64,000 nucleotides of DNA from Polyangium sp. 6x1 (GCF_029946515.1 NZ_JARZHH010000018.1:1-64000); one strand, 5' to 3'; shown: positions 37,693-47,272, counted from the stretch's first letter. A program made the numbers and translations. Notes: generated from the sequence alone by a model not told the origin.

Positions 37693-39090
37693 ATGACGAC
37701 GCGCATCGAGACCGACACGTTCGGACCCATCGAGGTCGAGGCCTCCCGCTACTGGGGCGCCCAGACGGAGCGATCGCTGCATCACTTCGCGATCGGCGTC
37801 GAGCGCTTCCCGAGGCCGTTCCTCCGCGCCCTCGGCGTCGTGAAGAAGGCCGCCGCCCTCACGAACGCCGAGCTCGGGCTGCTCGGGTCAGAGGCGTCGC
37901 GCTCGATCGTGGCCGCCGCCGACGAGGTGATCCAGGGCCTCCACGACGCGCACTTCCCGCTCTCGATCTGGCAGACCGGCAGCGGCACGCAGACGAACAT
38001 GAACGCGAACGAGGTGATCGCGAACCGCGCCATCGAGGCGAGCGGCGGCGTGCTCGGCTCGAAGAAGCCGATCCACCCGAACGATCACGTGAACCTCGGG
38101 CAGAGCTCGAACGACGTGTTCCCGACCGCGATGCACGTCGCGATCGCCTCCGAGATCACGGCGACGCTCCTGCCGAAGCTCACGACGCTGCGCGAGACGC
38201 TCGCCGGGAAAGCCGTGGCATGCGCGGACGTCGTGAAGATCGGTCGGACGCACCTGCAAGACGCGACGCCGCTCACGCTGGGGCAGGAGATCTCGGGCTG
38301 GGTCGCGCAGCTCGATCAAGCGAAGGGGATGATCGAGCGCGCGCTCGCGCCGCTCTACGAGCTCGCGCTCGGCGGGACCGCGGTCGGGACAGGGCTCAAC
38401 ACGCATCCGGAGTTTTCGACGCGCGCCGTCGCGAAGATCGCCGCGCTCACGGGCCTGCCGTTCGTGCCCGCGCCGAACAAGTTCCAGGCGCTCGCCGGGC
38501 ACGAGGCGATCGTGTTCGCCCACGGCGCGCTGAAGACGCTCGCCGCGAGCCTGACGAAGATCGCGAACGACGTGCGGTGGCTGTCGAGCGGACCACGCGC
38601 GGGGATCGGCGAGATCACGATCCCCGAGAACGAGCCCGGTAGCTCCATCATGCCGGGCAAGGTGAACCCGACGCAGAGCGAGGCCGTGATCATGGTCGCG
38701 GCCCTGGTGCAAGGGAACGACGTCGCCGCAGGGATCGCCGGCGCGGGCGGAAACTTCGAGCTCAACGTGATGAAGCCGCTCCTCTTGCACGTGACGCTCC
38801 AGTCGATCCGGCTGCTCGGCGACGCGATGGCCTCGTTCGAGGAGCACTGCGCGCGCGGGATCCAGCCGAACCGCGCCCGGATCACCGAGAACCTCCAGAA
38901 GAGCCTGATGCTCGTGACCGCGCTCGCGCCGCGGCTCGGCTATGACGCGGCGGCGCGTATCGCGAAGAAAGCGCACGCCGAAGGGACGACGCTGCGCGAG
39001 GCGACGCTCGCGCTCGGGCTGCTCACGGGTGAGGATTTCGACGCGATCGTGCGGCCGGAGCTCATGATCGGCCCGAACAAATCGATCTAG
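37693..39090 (+). CDS. fumC: Class II fumarate hydratase
   Basis: 465 residues, the normal length for FumC (467 in E. coli). The signature [15 protein letters not shown] holds the flexible catalytic loop; [14 protein letters not shown] and [14 protein letters not shown] are substrate-binding segments with the catalytic Ser/His neighbourhood. It converts fumarate to L-malate in the TCA cycle without an iron-sulfur cluster. A TAAGCCT sits 5 nt before the ATG, another possible near-leaderless start. Ends 32 bp before a ROK kinase gene on the same strand. Confidence 0.96.
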   Translation: MTTRIETDTFGPIEVEASRYWGAQTERSLHHFAIGVERFPRPFLRALGVVKKAAALTNAELGLLGSEASRSIVAAADEVIQGLHDAHFPLSIWQTGSGTQTNMNANEVIANRAIEASGGVLGSKKPIHPNDHVNLGQSSNDVFPTAMHVAIASEITATLLPKLTTLRETLAGKAVACADVVKIGRTHLQDATPLTLGQEISGWVAQLDQAKGMIERALAPLYELALGGTAVGTGLNTHPEFSTRAVAKIAALTGLPFVPAPNKFQALAGHEAIVFAHGALKTLAASLTKIANDVRWLSSGPRAGIGEITIPENEPGSSIMPGKVNPTQSEAVIMVAALVQGNDVAAGIAGAGGNFELNVMKPLLLHVTLQSIRLLGDAMASFEEHCARGIQPNRARITENLQKSLMLVTALAPRLGYDAAARIAKKAHAEGTTLREATLALGLLTGEDFDAIVRPELMIGPNKSI

Positions 39091-39122
39091 CCTCGGCGAG
39101 CGGGCTCTGGAACGATGGGGCC

Positions 39123-39812
39123 ATGCGCACATTGATCGTCGACATCGGAGGGACGGGCATCAAGGCGATGGTCCTCGACGCCGAGGGAAACGCGCTCACC
39201 GAGCGGGCCCGCGTCCGCACGCCCGCGCCGGCCGATCCCGAGGCGGTGCTCGCCGCGATCGCCGAGATCGTCCGCGGACTCGGCGAATTCGATCGGGTCT
39301 CCGTCGGCTTTCCCGGCGTGGTGATGGAGGGGACGACGCGCACCGCGCCGCACCTCGACGCGGCCTGGGCCGGTTTTCCGCTCGCGAAGGAGATCGAGGG
39401 GCGCACGGGGCGGCCAGCCCGGGTGCTCAACGACGCGGGGCTGCATGGGCTCGGGGTCATCGAGGGGCGCGGGACCGAGATCCTGATCACGCTCGGCACG
39501 GGGATGGGCTTCGCGCTCTACGTGGACGGGCATTACGTGCCGAACATCGAGCTCGGGCATCACCCGTTCCGCAAGCGTCAGACGTACGAGGATCGCCTCA
39601 GCAACGACGTGCGCAAGCGCCTCGGCAAGCGCCGGTGGAACGAGCGGGTCCGCGGGGTGCTCGCCCAGATCGCCCCCATCTTCAACCACCGCAAGCTCTA
39701 CCTCGGCGGCGGCAACGCGCGGTACGTGGAGGCCGAGGGGCTGCCGAGCGACGTGGTGCTCGTCGACAACGTGATGGGCATGCGCGGCGGCGTGCGGCTC
39801 TGGTCGGCCTGA
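39123..39812 (+). CDS. ROK-family polyphosphate-glucokinase-like protein
   Basis: 229 residues, slightly shorter than PPGK (about 250-270). The N-terminal phosphate loop DIGGTGIKAMVLD carries the DIGGTxIK pattern that separates polyphosphate-glucokinases from ATP-only ROK kinases. NDAGLHGLGV supplies the catalytic Asp, and TLGTGMGFALYVDGHYVPN the second phosphate loop; IELGHHPF resembles the ROK ExGH segment, with His-His. Zinc-motif Cys typical of NagC-type ROK repressors are absent. It would phosphorylate glucose with polyphosphate or ATP. Confidence 0.8.
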   Translation: MRTLIVDIGGTGIKAMVLDAEGNALTERARVRTPAPADPEAVLAAIAEIVRGLGEFDRVSVGFPGVVMEGTTRTAPHLDAAWAGFPLAKEIEGRTGRPARVLNDAGLHGLGVIEGRGTEILITLGTGMGFALYVDGHYVPNIELGHHPFRKRQTYEDRLSNDVRKRLGKRRWNERVRGVLAQIAPIFNHRKLYLGGGNARYVEAEGLPSDVVLVDNVMGMRGGVRLWSA

Positions 39813-39820
39813 AAGAAATA

Positions 39821-39860
39821 CCGGGCGCGCGTGGCCAGGGGGATCACCACGCGCGCCCGG
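39821..39860. terminator. bidirectional terminator with perfect 14-bp stem
   Basis: CCGGGCGCGCGTGG (39821-39834) and CCACGCGCGCCCGG (39847-39860) enclose a 12-nt loop. The - strand continues TATTTCTTTC and the + strand CTTTCGTTT a little later, giving T-rich runs on both sides. It sits between convergent stops at 39812 and 39886. Confidence 0.8.
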
Positions 39861-39885
39861 CGGGCGGAAGCTTTCGTTTGAGCAC

Positions 39886-40347
39886 CTACGGTATCATCCA
39901 GGGTAGCTCGAGCTGAAAGCCCACGAGCACGCCCTGCATGCCGCGTGCCTCGGCGACCACCGTCGTGGCAGTCTCGATGGGGATGAGCTGAGCCTGGAGC
40001 GGTCCCACGTAAATGGTGGGCTGCTCGGGGCTCTGCGTGATGTACGTCCGCATGTCGGTGCCCCACAACTGCGCGGGGACGGTCACCGGTACAGCCGGTG
40101 TTATGGCACGCGGTGCGCCATACCGGGAGAGGTCCGCGAACGCCTCGAATGCCTCGAACGTATCGCGCAAGACGCGGAGGTAGCCATTCCCGAACGGAGC
40201 GGCGGGGATCAAAACCTCGCTGTTCCCCCAGGGCAGGCCGCCCGTCGGAAGTGGCGCCAGAGGCGCCTGCGCCCAGGCCAAAGCAGGCGTGCCGAGCGCG
40301 ATTCCCATCGCGACGACCGCTCCCAGCACCTTCGTGCAAGCTCCCAT
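39886..40347 (-). CDS. Small secreted protein of unknown function
   Basis: 153 residues from ATG 40347 with GGAGGAG 7 nt upstream; in-frame starts up to 40551 lack signals. The Sec signal VLGAVVAMGIALGTPALAWA ends in an A-x-A site before QAPLAP. The mature 125 residues are strand-rich with DFxxFxEAFADL and a TIYVGPLQAQLIPIETATTVV segment, and end in FQLELPWMIP. No Cys in the mature part and no known family. Convergent with the ROK kinase gene across a strong terminator. Confidence 0.65.
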   Translation of the reverse strand: MGACTKVLGAVVAMGIALGTPALAWAQAPLAPLPTGGLPWGNSEVLIPAAPFGNGYLRVLRDTFEAFEAFADLSRYGAPRAITPAVPVTVPAQLWGTDMRTYITQSPEQPTIYVGPLQAQLIPIETATTVVAEARGMQGVLVGFQLELPWMIP

Positions 40348-40523
40348 CGCACGCTCCTCCATGGACGCACGCCGCGCGCGCGCCGGTGACCGTGGGAGGC
40401 GGCGAACCGCCCCCGAATCCAATGGCAAACACGAATATAGCGAGTGCCAGCGACAGTGAAAAGAGGGTCTCCTCACGCAGGCCGCATTTTCCAGCACGCG
40501 GTCGCGTCCCGACCCGCTCGCCC

Positions 40524-40577
40524 GAGGAGGGGCCCGACGTGCCTGCGGCACCTCCTCAGGCGGCTGCTTGCGCCGCC
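40524..40577. terminator. two adjacent hairpins downstream of the 40618 gene
   Basis: GGCGGC/GCCGCC (40559-40564 with 40572-40577, 7-nt loop) and GAGGAG/CTCCTC (40524-40529 with 40552-40557) with inner GTGCC/GGCAC follow the - strand stop at 40618. The 270 bp from 40348 to 40617 holds nothing else I could identify. Confidence 0.4.
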
Positions 40578-40617
40578 CGGACGTGACACGCAGCGGCAGA
40601 AATGAAGGGCGGAGGCG

Positions 40618-42459
40618 TCACTCCCAGGTGACGTCGACCGGCGTCATCGCGCCGGCGGGGTCGAAGCGCAGGGCATACACGCCCGTCACCGTCGAGAGGA
40701 GAAGGATTGCGAATCCATCGCGCGAGAAGAGCCGCAGGTCGAAGAGCGTCGAGAGCTTCTGGACCTGGCCGTCCTTGTAGAGGTCGTCGTAGAGGATCGC
40801 GTCGTCCACGCGCTCGATCTCTTCGGCCTTGGCATAACGCATGCGCACGCCGCCGCGCTCTCCCGCCGCCCATACGACGAGGAGCTTGCCGTTCACGTCG
40901 ACCGCGTCGACCTTCATCTCGCGCGGGCCGAACTCGTATTGACCCTTCAGGATCTTGTCGAACGCGACGTCGTGCACGCGGCAACCGGCGGTCGTGCACT
41001 GGCTCTGGGCGATCTTCGTGGCCCAGCCTTTGTCCGGGCCGCCCGGGTAGAGACGCGTGACCACGGCCTCGGTGCCGTGGCAGGAGAGGATGCCGTCGCT
41101 GACCTTGGGCGACATCGGCGGGCTCCACTTGCCGCCGACGAGGAAGCTCATGAAATCGTTGTCGTAGCCCTTCACGCGGACGACCATCGCCTCGGTCGAT
41201 CGGCAGCCGCCGATGTGCGGGGCTTCGTCCGCGCCGCCCTCGACGAGCCCGGGCTCGGGCAGCTCGCCCACGTCGGCGAACGAAGGCTCGGCCGTGCCCG
41301 CGACGCCATAAGGCGAGACGAAGAGGCGGCGCTCGTTCTCCTTGGTCACGCCGCGTAGGATGAGGTGGTCCCAGAGGATCTGCGTCGAGTAATAATAATT
41401 GCCGACCCGGAAATCAGGCTCGATCTTGGTGCGTCCGGGCGCGCCGCCGGCGGCCCTGCGCGTGAGCAGGAGGTCTTTCGTCTTCTCTTCGAAGCCGAGC
41501 GCCGCGGCCGCGCCGTCCTTCTTGGCGTACCCGCCATAGCTGTACATGGCGTCGATCTTGTCGCCGCTGTCCGCGCGGAAGATGCCGGCCCGGCCGCGCT
41601 CGCCCGCGAAGACGAGCGGCGCGGAGTCGTCGTCGGCCGTGCCCCAGAGGCGCAGGCCCTGGCCCTTCGGCAGCGAGCCCGGGAGCGATTTGCACGTGGC
41701 CTTCGCGTCCTTCGCGGCGAACGTGCAGAGAAACGGCGCCTTCTCCACGCCTTTTTCCTCGATGAGGACGCGCATCACGCCCGCCGGGTGCGCGTCCGTG
41801 TAAGCCGCACGCAAGGTGAACGCGGTGCGCGAGAGGGGCTCGGTGAGCTCGCCGAGGCGGCTGGCGTCGAGGGGACGAACGGGCTCGGGCGCGCGCGGAC
41901 CCTTCTCGACGACGACGCGCTGGACGCCGGCTTTTTGCGCCTGCGCGAAGGCCGCGTCGATCGCCTCGGAGAGGTCGCCCGTGCGCGCCGTCGGCTCGCC
42001 GAGGGCCTTCGCCAGAGCTTCGGCCGCGGCGCCGAGGTCCTTGCCGCCTTCCTCGGTGCGCCCTGCGCTCTTCCAGACCTCGGCGACGGCGTGGCCGAGC
42101 GACGCGCACGCGGCGGGCCAGGGTTTGTCCACGCCCGGCGTCATCCGCTCGGCGTCGGTCATCGTCATCGCTTCGAGCTGCACGCGGCGGAAGCGCTGGC
42201 TCGCGGCCTCTTTCGCGTCGAGCTCGGCGCCGATCGTGCACGTGGCGAGCGCGCTCCACGCCTCGGAGAGCGCCTTCGTGTTCTGCGCGTCCTGATACCG
42301 AAGCAGCCCGAAGAGGCCGCCGCCGCCGAGGACGACGGCGAGCGCCCCGAACGTGAGCAACCGGCGCGAGCGCTTCTTGCGGTCTTCCACGAGCTCGTCG
42401 ACGGGCTCGGGCGGCGGCGGCTCGTGATCGGCCGCGTGCGAGGAAATGGGTTCGTTCAT
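40618..42459 (-). CDS. Membrane-anchored protein of unknown function, possible propeller
   Basis: 613 residues from ATG 42459 (GGGAGGGAG upstream); the open frame runs to 43650 only because the antisense strand is GC-rich. A Pro/Glu-rich cytoplasmic head is followed by a single helix LLTFGALAVVLGGGGLFGLL (about 33-52). The periplasmic region begins with helices to about 190, then beta-rich repeats with Cys pairs (CTFAAKDAKATC, CTTAGCRVHD) and blade-like strands such as PLVFAGERGRAGIF, RLFVSPYGVAG and KLLVVWAAGERGG. Paralogue-type proteins are common in Polyangiales. Role unknown. Confidence 0.65.
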   Translation of the reverse strand: MNEPISSHAADHEPPPPEPVDELVEDRKKRSRRLLTFGALAVVLGGGGLFGLLRYQDAQNTKALSEAWSALATCTIGAELDAKEAASQRFRRVQLEAMTMTDAERMTPGVDKPWPAACASLGHAVAEVWKSAGRTEEGGKDLGAAAEALAKALGEPTARTGDLSEAIDAAFAQAQKAGVQRVVVEKGPRAPEPVRPLDASRLGELTEPLSRTAFTLRAAYTDAHPAGVMRVLIEEKGVEKAPFLCTFAAKDAKATCKSLPGSLPKGQGLRLWGTADDDSAPLVFAGERGRAGIFRADSGDKIDAMYSYGGYAKKDGAAAALGFEEKTKDLLLTRRAAGGAPGRTKIEPDFRVGNYYYSTQILWDHLILRGVTKENERRLFVSPYGVAGTAEPSFADVGELPEPGLVEGGADEAPHIGGCRSTEAMVVRVKGYDNDFMSFLVGGKWSPPMSPKVSDGILSCHGTEAVVTRLYPGGPDKGWATKIAQSQCTTAGCRVHDVAFDKILKGQYEFGPREMKVDAVDVNGKLLVVWAAGERGGVRMRYAKAEEIERVDDAILYDDLYKDGQVQKLSTLFDLRLFSRDGFAILLLSTVTGVYALRFDPAGAMTPVDVTWE

Positions 42460-42570
42460 GATGGCGCGTTCTCCCTCCCAGGGCGGGCCCAGACATACCA
42501 CGCGTTCCGCTCGTCTCGGAAGATTCCCCCGATGGACAGACGGGGATCGGTCTGGCAAGCTCCCGCCGCC

Positions 42571-43542
42571 ATGGCCGGAACCCCCATTCGCAAGACCCTG
42601 TACCCCGAAATCGAGCCCTTCCGCACCGGGCGCCTGCGCGTCTCCGACGTGCACGAGCTCTATTTCGAGGAATCCGGCAATCCCACGGGAAAACCCGTCG
42701 TCTTCTTGCACGGCGGTCCCGGCGGCGGCAGCGACCCGAAGCAGCGGCGGTTCTTCGATCCTGCCCATTACCGCATCGTCCTCTTCGACCAGCGCGGCTG
42801 CGGCAAGAGCACGCCCCACGCGTCGCTCGAGGACAACACGACCTGGCACCTCGTCGCGGACATCGAGCGATTGCGCGAGCACCTCGGGATCGAGCGCTGG
42901 CAGGTCTTCGGCGGCTCGTGGGGCTCGACGCTCGCGCTCGCGTACGCGGAGAAGCACCCCGATCGGGTCACCGAGCTCGTGCTGCGGGGGATCTTCCTCC
43001 TGCGCAAGTGGGAGATCGACTGGTTTTACCAGGAGGCCGGCGCGGGCGCGTTTTTCCCCGACGCGTGGGATCCGTACCTCGCCGCGATCCCCGAGGCGGA
43101 GCGGGGCGACCTCGTGGGCGCGTATTACCGGCGCCTGACGAGCGAGGACCCGGCCGTGCGGCAAGCCGCGGCGCGCGCGTGGAGCGTGTGGGAAGGCAGC
43201 ACGAGCTTTCTCTTCCAGAACCCGGATTACATCGCGCGGTGCGCGGGCGACACGTTCGCCGACGCGTTCGCCCGTATCGAGTGCCATTACTTCGTGAACC
43301 AGGGGTTCTTCGAGCACGACGGGCAGCTCCTCACGGACGTGGGCCGCATTCGCCACATCCCGACGGTCATCGTGCAGGGGCGTTACGACGTGGTTTGTCC
43401 CGCGAAGAGCGCGTGGGACCTCCACCGCGTCTTCCCCGAGGCAAACCTTCGTATCGTGCCTGACGCGGGGCACTCCGCGTTCGAGCCTGGGATGATCCAC
43501 GAGCTCGTCTCGGCGACGGACGGTTTTCGCAGCAAGAAGTGA
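42571..43542 (+). CDS. pip: Proline iminopeptidase
   Basis: 323 residues, normal for bacterial Pip. YPEIEPFRTGRL and FLHGGPGGGSDP at the start, DQRGCGKSTPHA, nucleophile GGSWGSTLAL, the Asp around GRYDVVCP and the His in DAGHSAFEP complete the catalytic triad; the HGGPGGG loop is the Pip hallmark. It releases N-terminal proline from short peptides in the cytoplasm. No neighbour in an operon is evident; 52 bp lie between its stop and the PP2C-like gene. Confidence 0.95.
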   Translation: MAGTPIRKTLYPEIEPFRTGRLRVSDVHELYFEESGNPTGKPVVFLHGGPGGGSDPKQRRFFDPAHYRIVLFDQRGCGKSTPHASLEDNTTWHLVADIERLREHLGIERWQVFGGSWGSTLALAYAEKHPDRVTELVLRGIFLLRKWEIDWFYQEAGAGAFFPDAWDPYLAAIPEAERGDLVGAYYRRLTSEDPAVRQAAARAWSVWEGSTSFLFQNPDYIARCAGDTFADAFARIECHYFVNQGFFEHDGQLLTDVGRIRHIPTVIVQGRYDVVCPAKSAWDLHRVFPEANLRIVPDAGHSAFEPGMIHELVSATDGFRSKK

Positions 43543-43555
43543 GCGTACCCGGCGA

Positions 43556-43584
43556 TTGACGGCGCTTCCGAGCCCTGGTTCATT
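43556..43584 (+). promoter_or_regulatory. candidate promoter before the PP2C-like gene
   Basis: TTGACG (43556-43561), 17-bp spacer, TTCATT (43579-43584, 3/6). The first 14 bases match the promoter at 10333 except one (TTGACGscgcttcc). A transcript start near 43591 would be 4 nt before ATG 43595, or leave a short leader before ATG 43628. Confidence 0.35.
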
Positions 43585-43594
43585 GTCTCCTGCC

Positions 43595-44311
43595 ATGAAG
43601 CGTAAGGCCCCCCGGAAAGCGCTCGCCATGACGGTCGAGACGCTCGTCACAGCGGGCGCGTCTTCCTCGGCCCCGAACGAGGACGTGCTGCTCGTGTCGG
43701 GGCACGTGTACGGCGTGTTCGACGGGGGGCGGAGCGGGGCGATCGCGAGCGAGGTGTTCGGCGATCGGACGCGCGCGCCGCTCGCGGAGCTGTGTCAGGA
43801 AGCGAATCGGCGCATCGGTGAGGCGCGGGCCCAGGATGGGGCACAGGCCGGCAGCGCGGCGGCCGTGGTGCGCGTGGCAAAAGACACGTTCGAGTGGGTG
43901 ATGGTGGGCCGGAGCCGGGTCGTGGTGGTCCGGGCGGATGGCTCGTTCGAGCGCCTCGCGCCGGAGGACGAGCACGTGCTCTCCGGCGAGCCTTCGGCCG
44001 AGGCGTTCGTGCGCGCCGGGGAGCACAAGCTCGCGGGCGTGCGGCACCTGCTTCTGTTCACGGACGGGCTCGCCGCGTCCGGCGCGGACGAGGCCATGGA
44101 GGGCCTCGTGGGCCGCTTCCTCGACGGAGGTTTGACGGCGGCGCGGCAGGGGGCGCAAGAGGCGGACGTCGCCGCGGTGGCGATCTCGTTTTTGCCGCCA
44201 AACCCGGTCGCGCGGAAGCGCATCTCGAAGGTGCCGCGGCGGATCCTCACGGGGGGCGCGAAGCGCAGCTCGGGCGTGCCCTCGCGAAGGCGGCGGAGCC
44301 GGTTTCCCTGA
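43595..44311 (+). CDS. PP2C-like phosphatase domain protein
   Basis: 238 residues from ATG 43595, with ATG 43628 as an alternative that would begin right at the domain. SAPNEDVLLVSGHVYGVFDGGRSG resembles the PP2C opening N-x-D...VFDGxGG, and HLLLFTDGLAAS matches LxSDG-like metal motif near residue 150. Several canonical Asp (final D-N pair) are weak or missing, and the fold is shorter than usual, so activity is uncertain. The C-terminal 35 residues are basic (ARKRISKVPRRILTGGAKRSSG). It might regulate a kinase such as those in this window. Confidence 0.65.
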   Translation: MKRKAPRKALAMTVETLVTAGASSSAPNEDVLLVSGHVYGVFDGGRSGAIASEVFGDRTRAPLAELCQEANRRIGEARAQDGAQAGSAAAVVRVAKDTFEWVMVGRSRVVVVRADGSFERLAPEDEHVLSGEPSAEAFVRAGEHKLAGVRHLLLFTDGLAASGADEAMEGLVGRFLDGGLTAARQGAQEADVAAVAISFLPPNPVARKRISKVPRRILTGGAKRSSGVPSRRRRSRFP

Positions 44312-44317
44312 TTCCGT

Positions 44318-44938
44318 TCAGCGGCAGCGGGTCCAGCGCAATCGATAGGTTTGTCGGACCACGCCGTCCACGCTATCGACGGTGAGCAGGCCGCTCTTGC
44401 CGCGGGCACCGCGGTCGTCGAGGAGGGCGTCCGTCTTGATTTGCAGGTTTTTTCGGCCCGTGCAGGGGACAGCGCGGTCCGGCGCGACGGCGTCGTGTTT
44501 CTCGTAGTTGTCGTCCATTTCGCCCTGGAACACCATCTCGAAGGCGCGCTCCTCGCGGGGCAGGCCGGGGAACGAATAGGTCGAGCGGAGGATGCCGCTG
44601 AGGCCCGCTTCGAGGAAGGCATACCCGCGCACGTCGCCGCCCTCGATGGCGAAGGACCAGCCCTGCGGGAAATCGAAGAGGAGCTTCAGGTTGCAGCGCT
44701 TCTGGGCGTCGTCGCGGTCGACGCCCGGGCCGACCTCGGCGTAGAATTTGGAAAACAGGATCGTGAAGGCCTGCGCGTCCTGCGAGGCGAGGTAGGCGAC
44801 CGATCCCTCGGGGCAACCGGGGCCGGAGTATTTGAGGTCGCGGATGGAGAATGCCTGCGGCGCATCGGCCCGCGCTTCGGCGGAGAATGCGGCGATCGCG
44901 GCGGTGAAGGCGAGGAGCGAGAGCGCGACATGTCTCAT
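44318..44938 (-). CDS. Secreted DUF4360-type protein
   Basis: 206 residues. Signal peptide ALSLLAFTAAIAAFSAEARA, then the DUF4360 pattern: GPGCPEGSVAYLASQDAQAFTILFSKFYAEVGPG, RCNLKLLFDFPQGWSFAIEGGDVRGYAFLEAGLSG, and a final Cys pair (PCTGRKNLQIKTDALL, RWTRC). The two disulfide Cys near CP and RC are conserved in this family of extracellular proteins first known from fungi and actinomycetes. No enzymatic activity known. GGAGGCC lies upstream of the ATG. Convergent with the PP2C-like gene. Confidence 0.78.
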   Translation of the reverse strand: MRHVALSLLAFTAAIAAFSAEARADAPQAFSIRDLKYSGPGCPEGSVAYLASQDAQAFTILFSKFYAEVGPGVDRDDAQKRCNLKLLFDFPQGWSFAIEGGDVRGYAFLEAGLSGILRSTYSFPGLPREERAFEMVFQGEMDDNYEKHDAVAPDRAVPCTGRKNLQIKTDALLDDRGARGKSGLLTVDSVDGVVRQTYRLRWTRCR

Positions 44939-45012
44939 GGTCGTGGCCTCCCGCGGGCCTCCATGAGACGGCCGTGTTTGCTCGGCAAGCGGCCCTCAGC
45001 CGTGGCGCGCGC

Positions 45013-46050
45013 TCATTTCGAGCATGTCCTCATCGCAATGGCCACGGCATGGGGATCCGAGACGAGCATGTCGTGGACGGCACCGGAGCGCGTCACGACC
45101 ACGAAGTGTTGGTCTTGTGGGTCGCCTGTGAGGTAGCGATAGTGAGGCCTTTCCTCGTCGACCAGGATGAAGAGGTCCTCGCTGAAGGCAAGGACGCAGG
45201 CATCGCTGCCGTGGGATGGAGCGAAGATTCCCGCGCTCACCGTGGGGCGTGCGAATTCGCCGGCGCCGAGCAGTTGCTGGCTGGCGAGGAGCGGCTCGGG
45301 GGCAATGTATCCTCGGGCGACGATTTCGGCGACACTCGGCGCACCCGGCACGAGCTTGCCCTTGCTGTTCGTGAAAAAGAGGCCCTGCCAGCTCGGAGCG
45401 GGGATGGAGATATGAGGACCCAGGATCGGGTCCATCGTGAGGAAGTTCGCGAGCACCGCCGCGCCGGTGCCATTGTCCGCGAGAGACCAAGACAACGGGT
45501 TCGGGATGGAAGGGGCGAGCAGTACGACGTCTTCGACGTCGAAGCGGGCTCGGAGGCTCGTTCCATCGGCGATCAGCTCATTCTGTGCGAGCTCGATGAG
45601 CTCCCCTCCCATGCTGTGGCCCACGAGGACGTCGGTGCGAAACCCAAGCGCCAGGAGAGCATCCAGGGAGCCTGTCAGGGTCGCAACGTAATCGTCGAGC
45701 GTGAGGGCTCCAAAGAGAATCCCCTGGGGCAACGAGCTCCCGTCATGGCCGGGCAGGTTCAGGAGCACCGCCCGGGATGCGTCGAGCTTCTGGTCCGCGA
45801 AGACGGCTTCGGCCAGCGGCCGAAAGGTATCGCCCGTATGGGCCAGGCCGTGGAGCATCACGAACGTGCGGCCTCCGTTCGGATGGTCTGGATTCACGAG
45901 CACCTGGGCATGGATGTCGGCCGTCACCCCAGGGCGGAGCTCCAGAGGGATCAAAAGGTCCTGCTCGACAGGCAGCGTTGCGAATGCGGGGAGCGCAAAA
46001 AGGAATGTCGCCGTCGAAAGCAGGCGGCTCCAGATGGCCACGGATTTCAT
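45013..46050 (-). CDS. Secreted alpha/beta hydrolase
   Basis: 345 residues from ATG 46050 with AAGGAC upstream. Signal peptide LLSTATFLFALPAFA. VMLHGLAHTGDTFRPLAEAVF, LNLPGHDGSS, nucleophile elbow GHSMGGELI and a late His in VVTRSGAVHDMLVSDPH complete a hydrolase core. The cap contains a helical insert (IPNPLSWSLADNGTGAAVLANFLTMDP) and two Cys late in the chain. Its third-position GC is a little lower than neighbours, with more Ala/Thr codons ending in C and A, hinting at later acquisition. Substrate unknown. Confidence 0.78.
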   Translation of the reverse strand: MKSVAIWSRLLSTATFLFALPAFATLPVEQDLLIPLELRPGVTADIHAQVLVNPDHPNGGRTFVMLHGLAHTGDTFRPLAEAVFADQKLDASRAVLLNLPGHDGSSLPQGILFGALTLDDYVATLTGSLDALLALGFRTDVLVGHSMGGELIELAQNELIADGTSLRARFDVEDVVLLAPSIPNPLSWSLADNGTGAAVLANFLTMDPILGPHISIPAPSWQGLFFTNSKGKLVPGAPSVAEIVARGYIAPEPLLASQQLLGAGEFARPTVSAGIFAPSHGSDACVLAFSEDLFILVDEERPHYRYLTGDPQDQHFVVVTRSGAVHDMLVSDPHAVAIAMRTCSK

Positions 46051-46359
46051 GGACGTCCTTCCTGATCCGGCATCGCCGGAAGCAAACAGGCGTGGTCGAA
46101 GGGCCTGGCGTCATCGCAATGGCACCCGGGCACGCGAGCGCGATCGCCTCTGCTTGCCATTCGCAGGCCAGGCTTCCGTGAGCACACTGGAAGAAGAGAG
46201 CACACTGGAGGAGACCGCGACGGATACGAGCGCCGGAGGCGCCGATCTCCGTCGCGAGCGCAGGGGCCTCGACGGTCGAGACAAACCTGCGCATCCCGTC
46301 GGGGAGGCGGGAAAAACCGGAATGTGGGGGGCGGGAACGAAAGAGGGGAGGGGAGCCGA
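46051..46359. other. 309-bp intergenic region with a short direct repeat
   Basis: No convincing gene. An 18-bp direct repeat, GAGCACACTGGAAGAAGA (46180-46197) and GAGCACACTGGAGGAGAC (46198-46215), matches at 14 positions. A continuous but non-conserved reading frame across it (STLEEESTLEET) is probably chance. sucD ends at 46360 on the - strand; no strong terminator was found. Confidence 0.5.
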
Positions 46360-47232
46360 TTACTTCATCAGGCTCATCAGCGTCGACGCCATGTCGGCCG
46401 GGGTCGGGGAGACCTTCACGCCGGCGTCTTCGAGCGCTTCGATCTTCTCGGCCGCCGTGCCCTTGCCGCCCGAGATGATGGCGCCCGCGTGGCCCATGCG
46501 CTTGCCAGGAGGCGCGGCGCGGCCCGCGATCAGCGCCGCCACGGGCTTCTTCATGTTCGCCTTGATCCACGCCGCGGCCTTCTGCTCCGCGCCGCCGCCG
46601 ATCTCGCCGATCATGATCACGCCGTGCGTGTCCGGGTCGTCATTGAAGAGCTCGAGCACGTCGATGAAGTCCATGCCCGCGACCGGGTCGCCGCCGATGC
46701 CCACGCACGACGACTGGCCAACGCCCATCGCCGTGAGCTGTCCGACGGCCTCGTACGTGAGCGTGCCCGACTTCGACAGGACGCCGATATGCCCCTTCTT
46801 GTGGATATGCCCCGGCATGATGCCGATCTTGCATTCCCCGGGCGTGATGATGCCGGGGCAGTTCGGCCCGATGAGGCGGGTCGGTTTGCCTTCGAGGTAC
46901 CGGCGCACCTTCACCATGTCGAGCACCGGAATGCCCTCCGTGATGCAGATGACGAGCCGACAGCCGGCGTCCGCGGCCTCGACGATCGCGTCGGCCGCGC
47001 CCGCGGGCGGGACGAAGATGCAGGAGACGTCGGCGCCCTCTTTCTTCACGGCGTCTTCCACCGTGTCGAACATCGGGACCTTGTCCTCGAATCGCTGGCC
47101 GCCGCGGCCGGGCGTGACGCCGGCGACGACCTTCGTGCCGTACGCGATGCAGGCGCGGGCGTGCTGCGAGCCGTACTCGCCGGTGATGCCCTGGATGACG
47201 ACCCGCGTGTCCTTGTTGACGAGAATGCTCAT
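46360..47232 (-). CDS. sucD: Succinyl-CoA synthetase alpha subunit
   Basis: 290 residues, the standard length. The CoA-binding Rossmann part ([35 protein letters not shown]) begins the chain; the phosphohistidine loop is [17 protein letters not shown] in the C-terminal half. With SucC it makes succinate, CoA and nucleoside triphosphate in the TCA cycle. AAGGAACC precedes the ATG. It lies 40 bp downstream of sucC on the same transcript. Confidence 0.97.
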   Translation of the reverse strand: MSILVNKDTRVVIQGITGEYGSQHARACIAYGTKVVAGVTPGRGGQRFEDKVPMFDTVEDAVKKEGADVSCIFVPPAGAADAIVEAADAGCRLVICITEGIPVLDMVKVRRYLEGKPTRLIGPNCPGIITPGECKIGIMPGHIHKKGHIGVLSKSGTLTYEAVGQLTAMGVGQSSCVGIGGDPVAGMDFIDVLELFNDDPDTHGVIMIGEIGGGAEQKAAAWIKANMKKPVAALIAGRAAPPGKRMGHAGAIISGGKGTAAEKIEALEDAGVKVSPTPADMASTLMSLMK

Positions 47233-47272
47233 CGCAACTGGTTCCTTTTCGTGACGAAAATCATCCCCGGCA

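Noticed and set aside
42460-43650. N-terminal extension of the 40618 gene over pip
   Set aside because: Lies antisense to pip, a clear enzyme, and the Shine-Dalgarno and membrane helix support the start at 42459.
45701-47254. 517-codon + strand frame over sucD and the intergenic gap
   Set aside because: Overlaps sucD on the other strand and has no recognisable domain.
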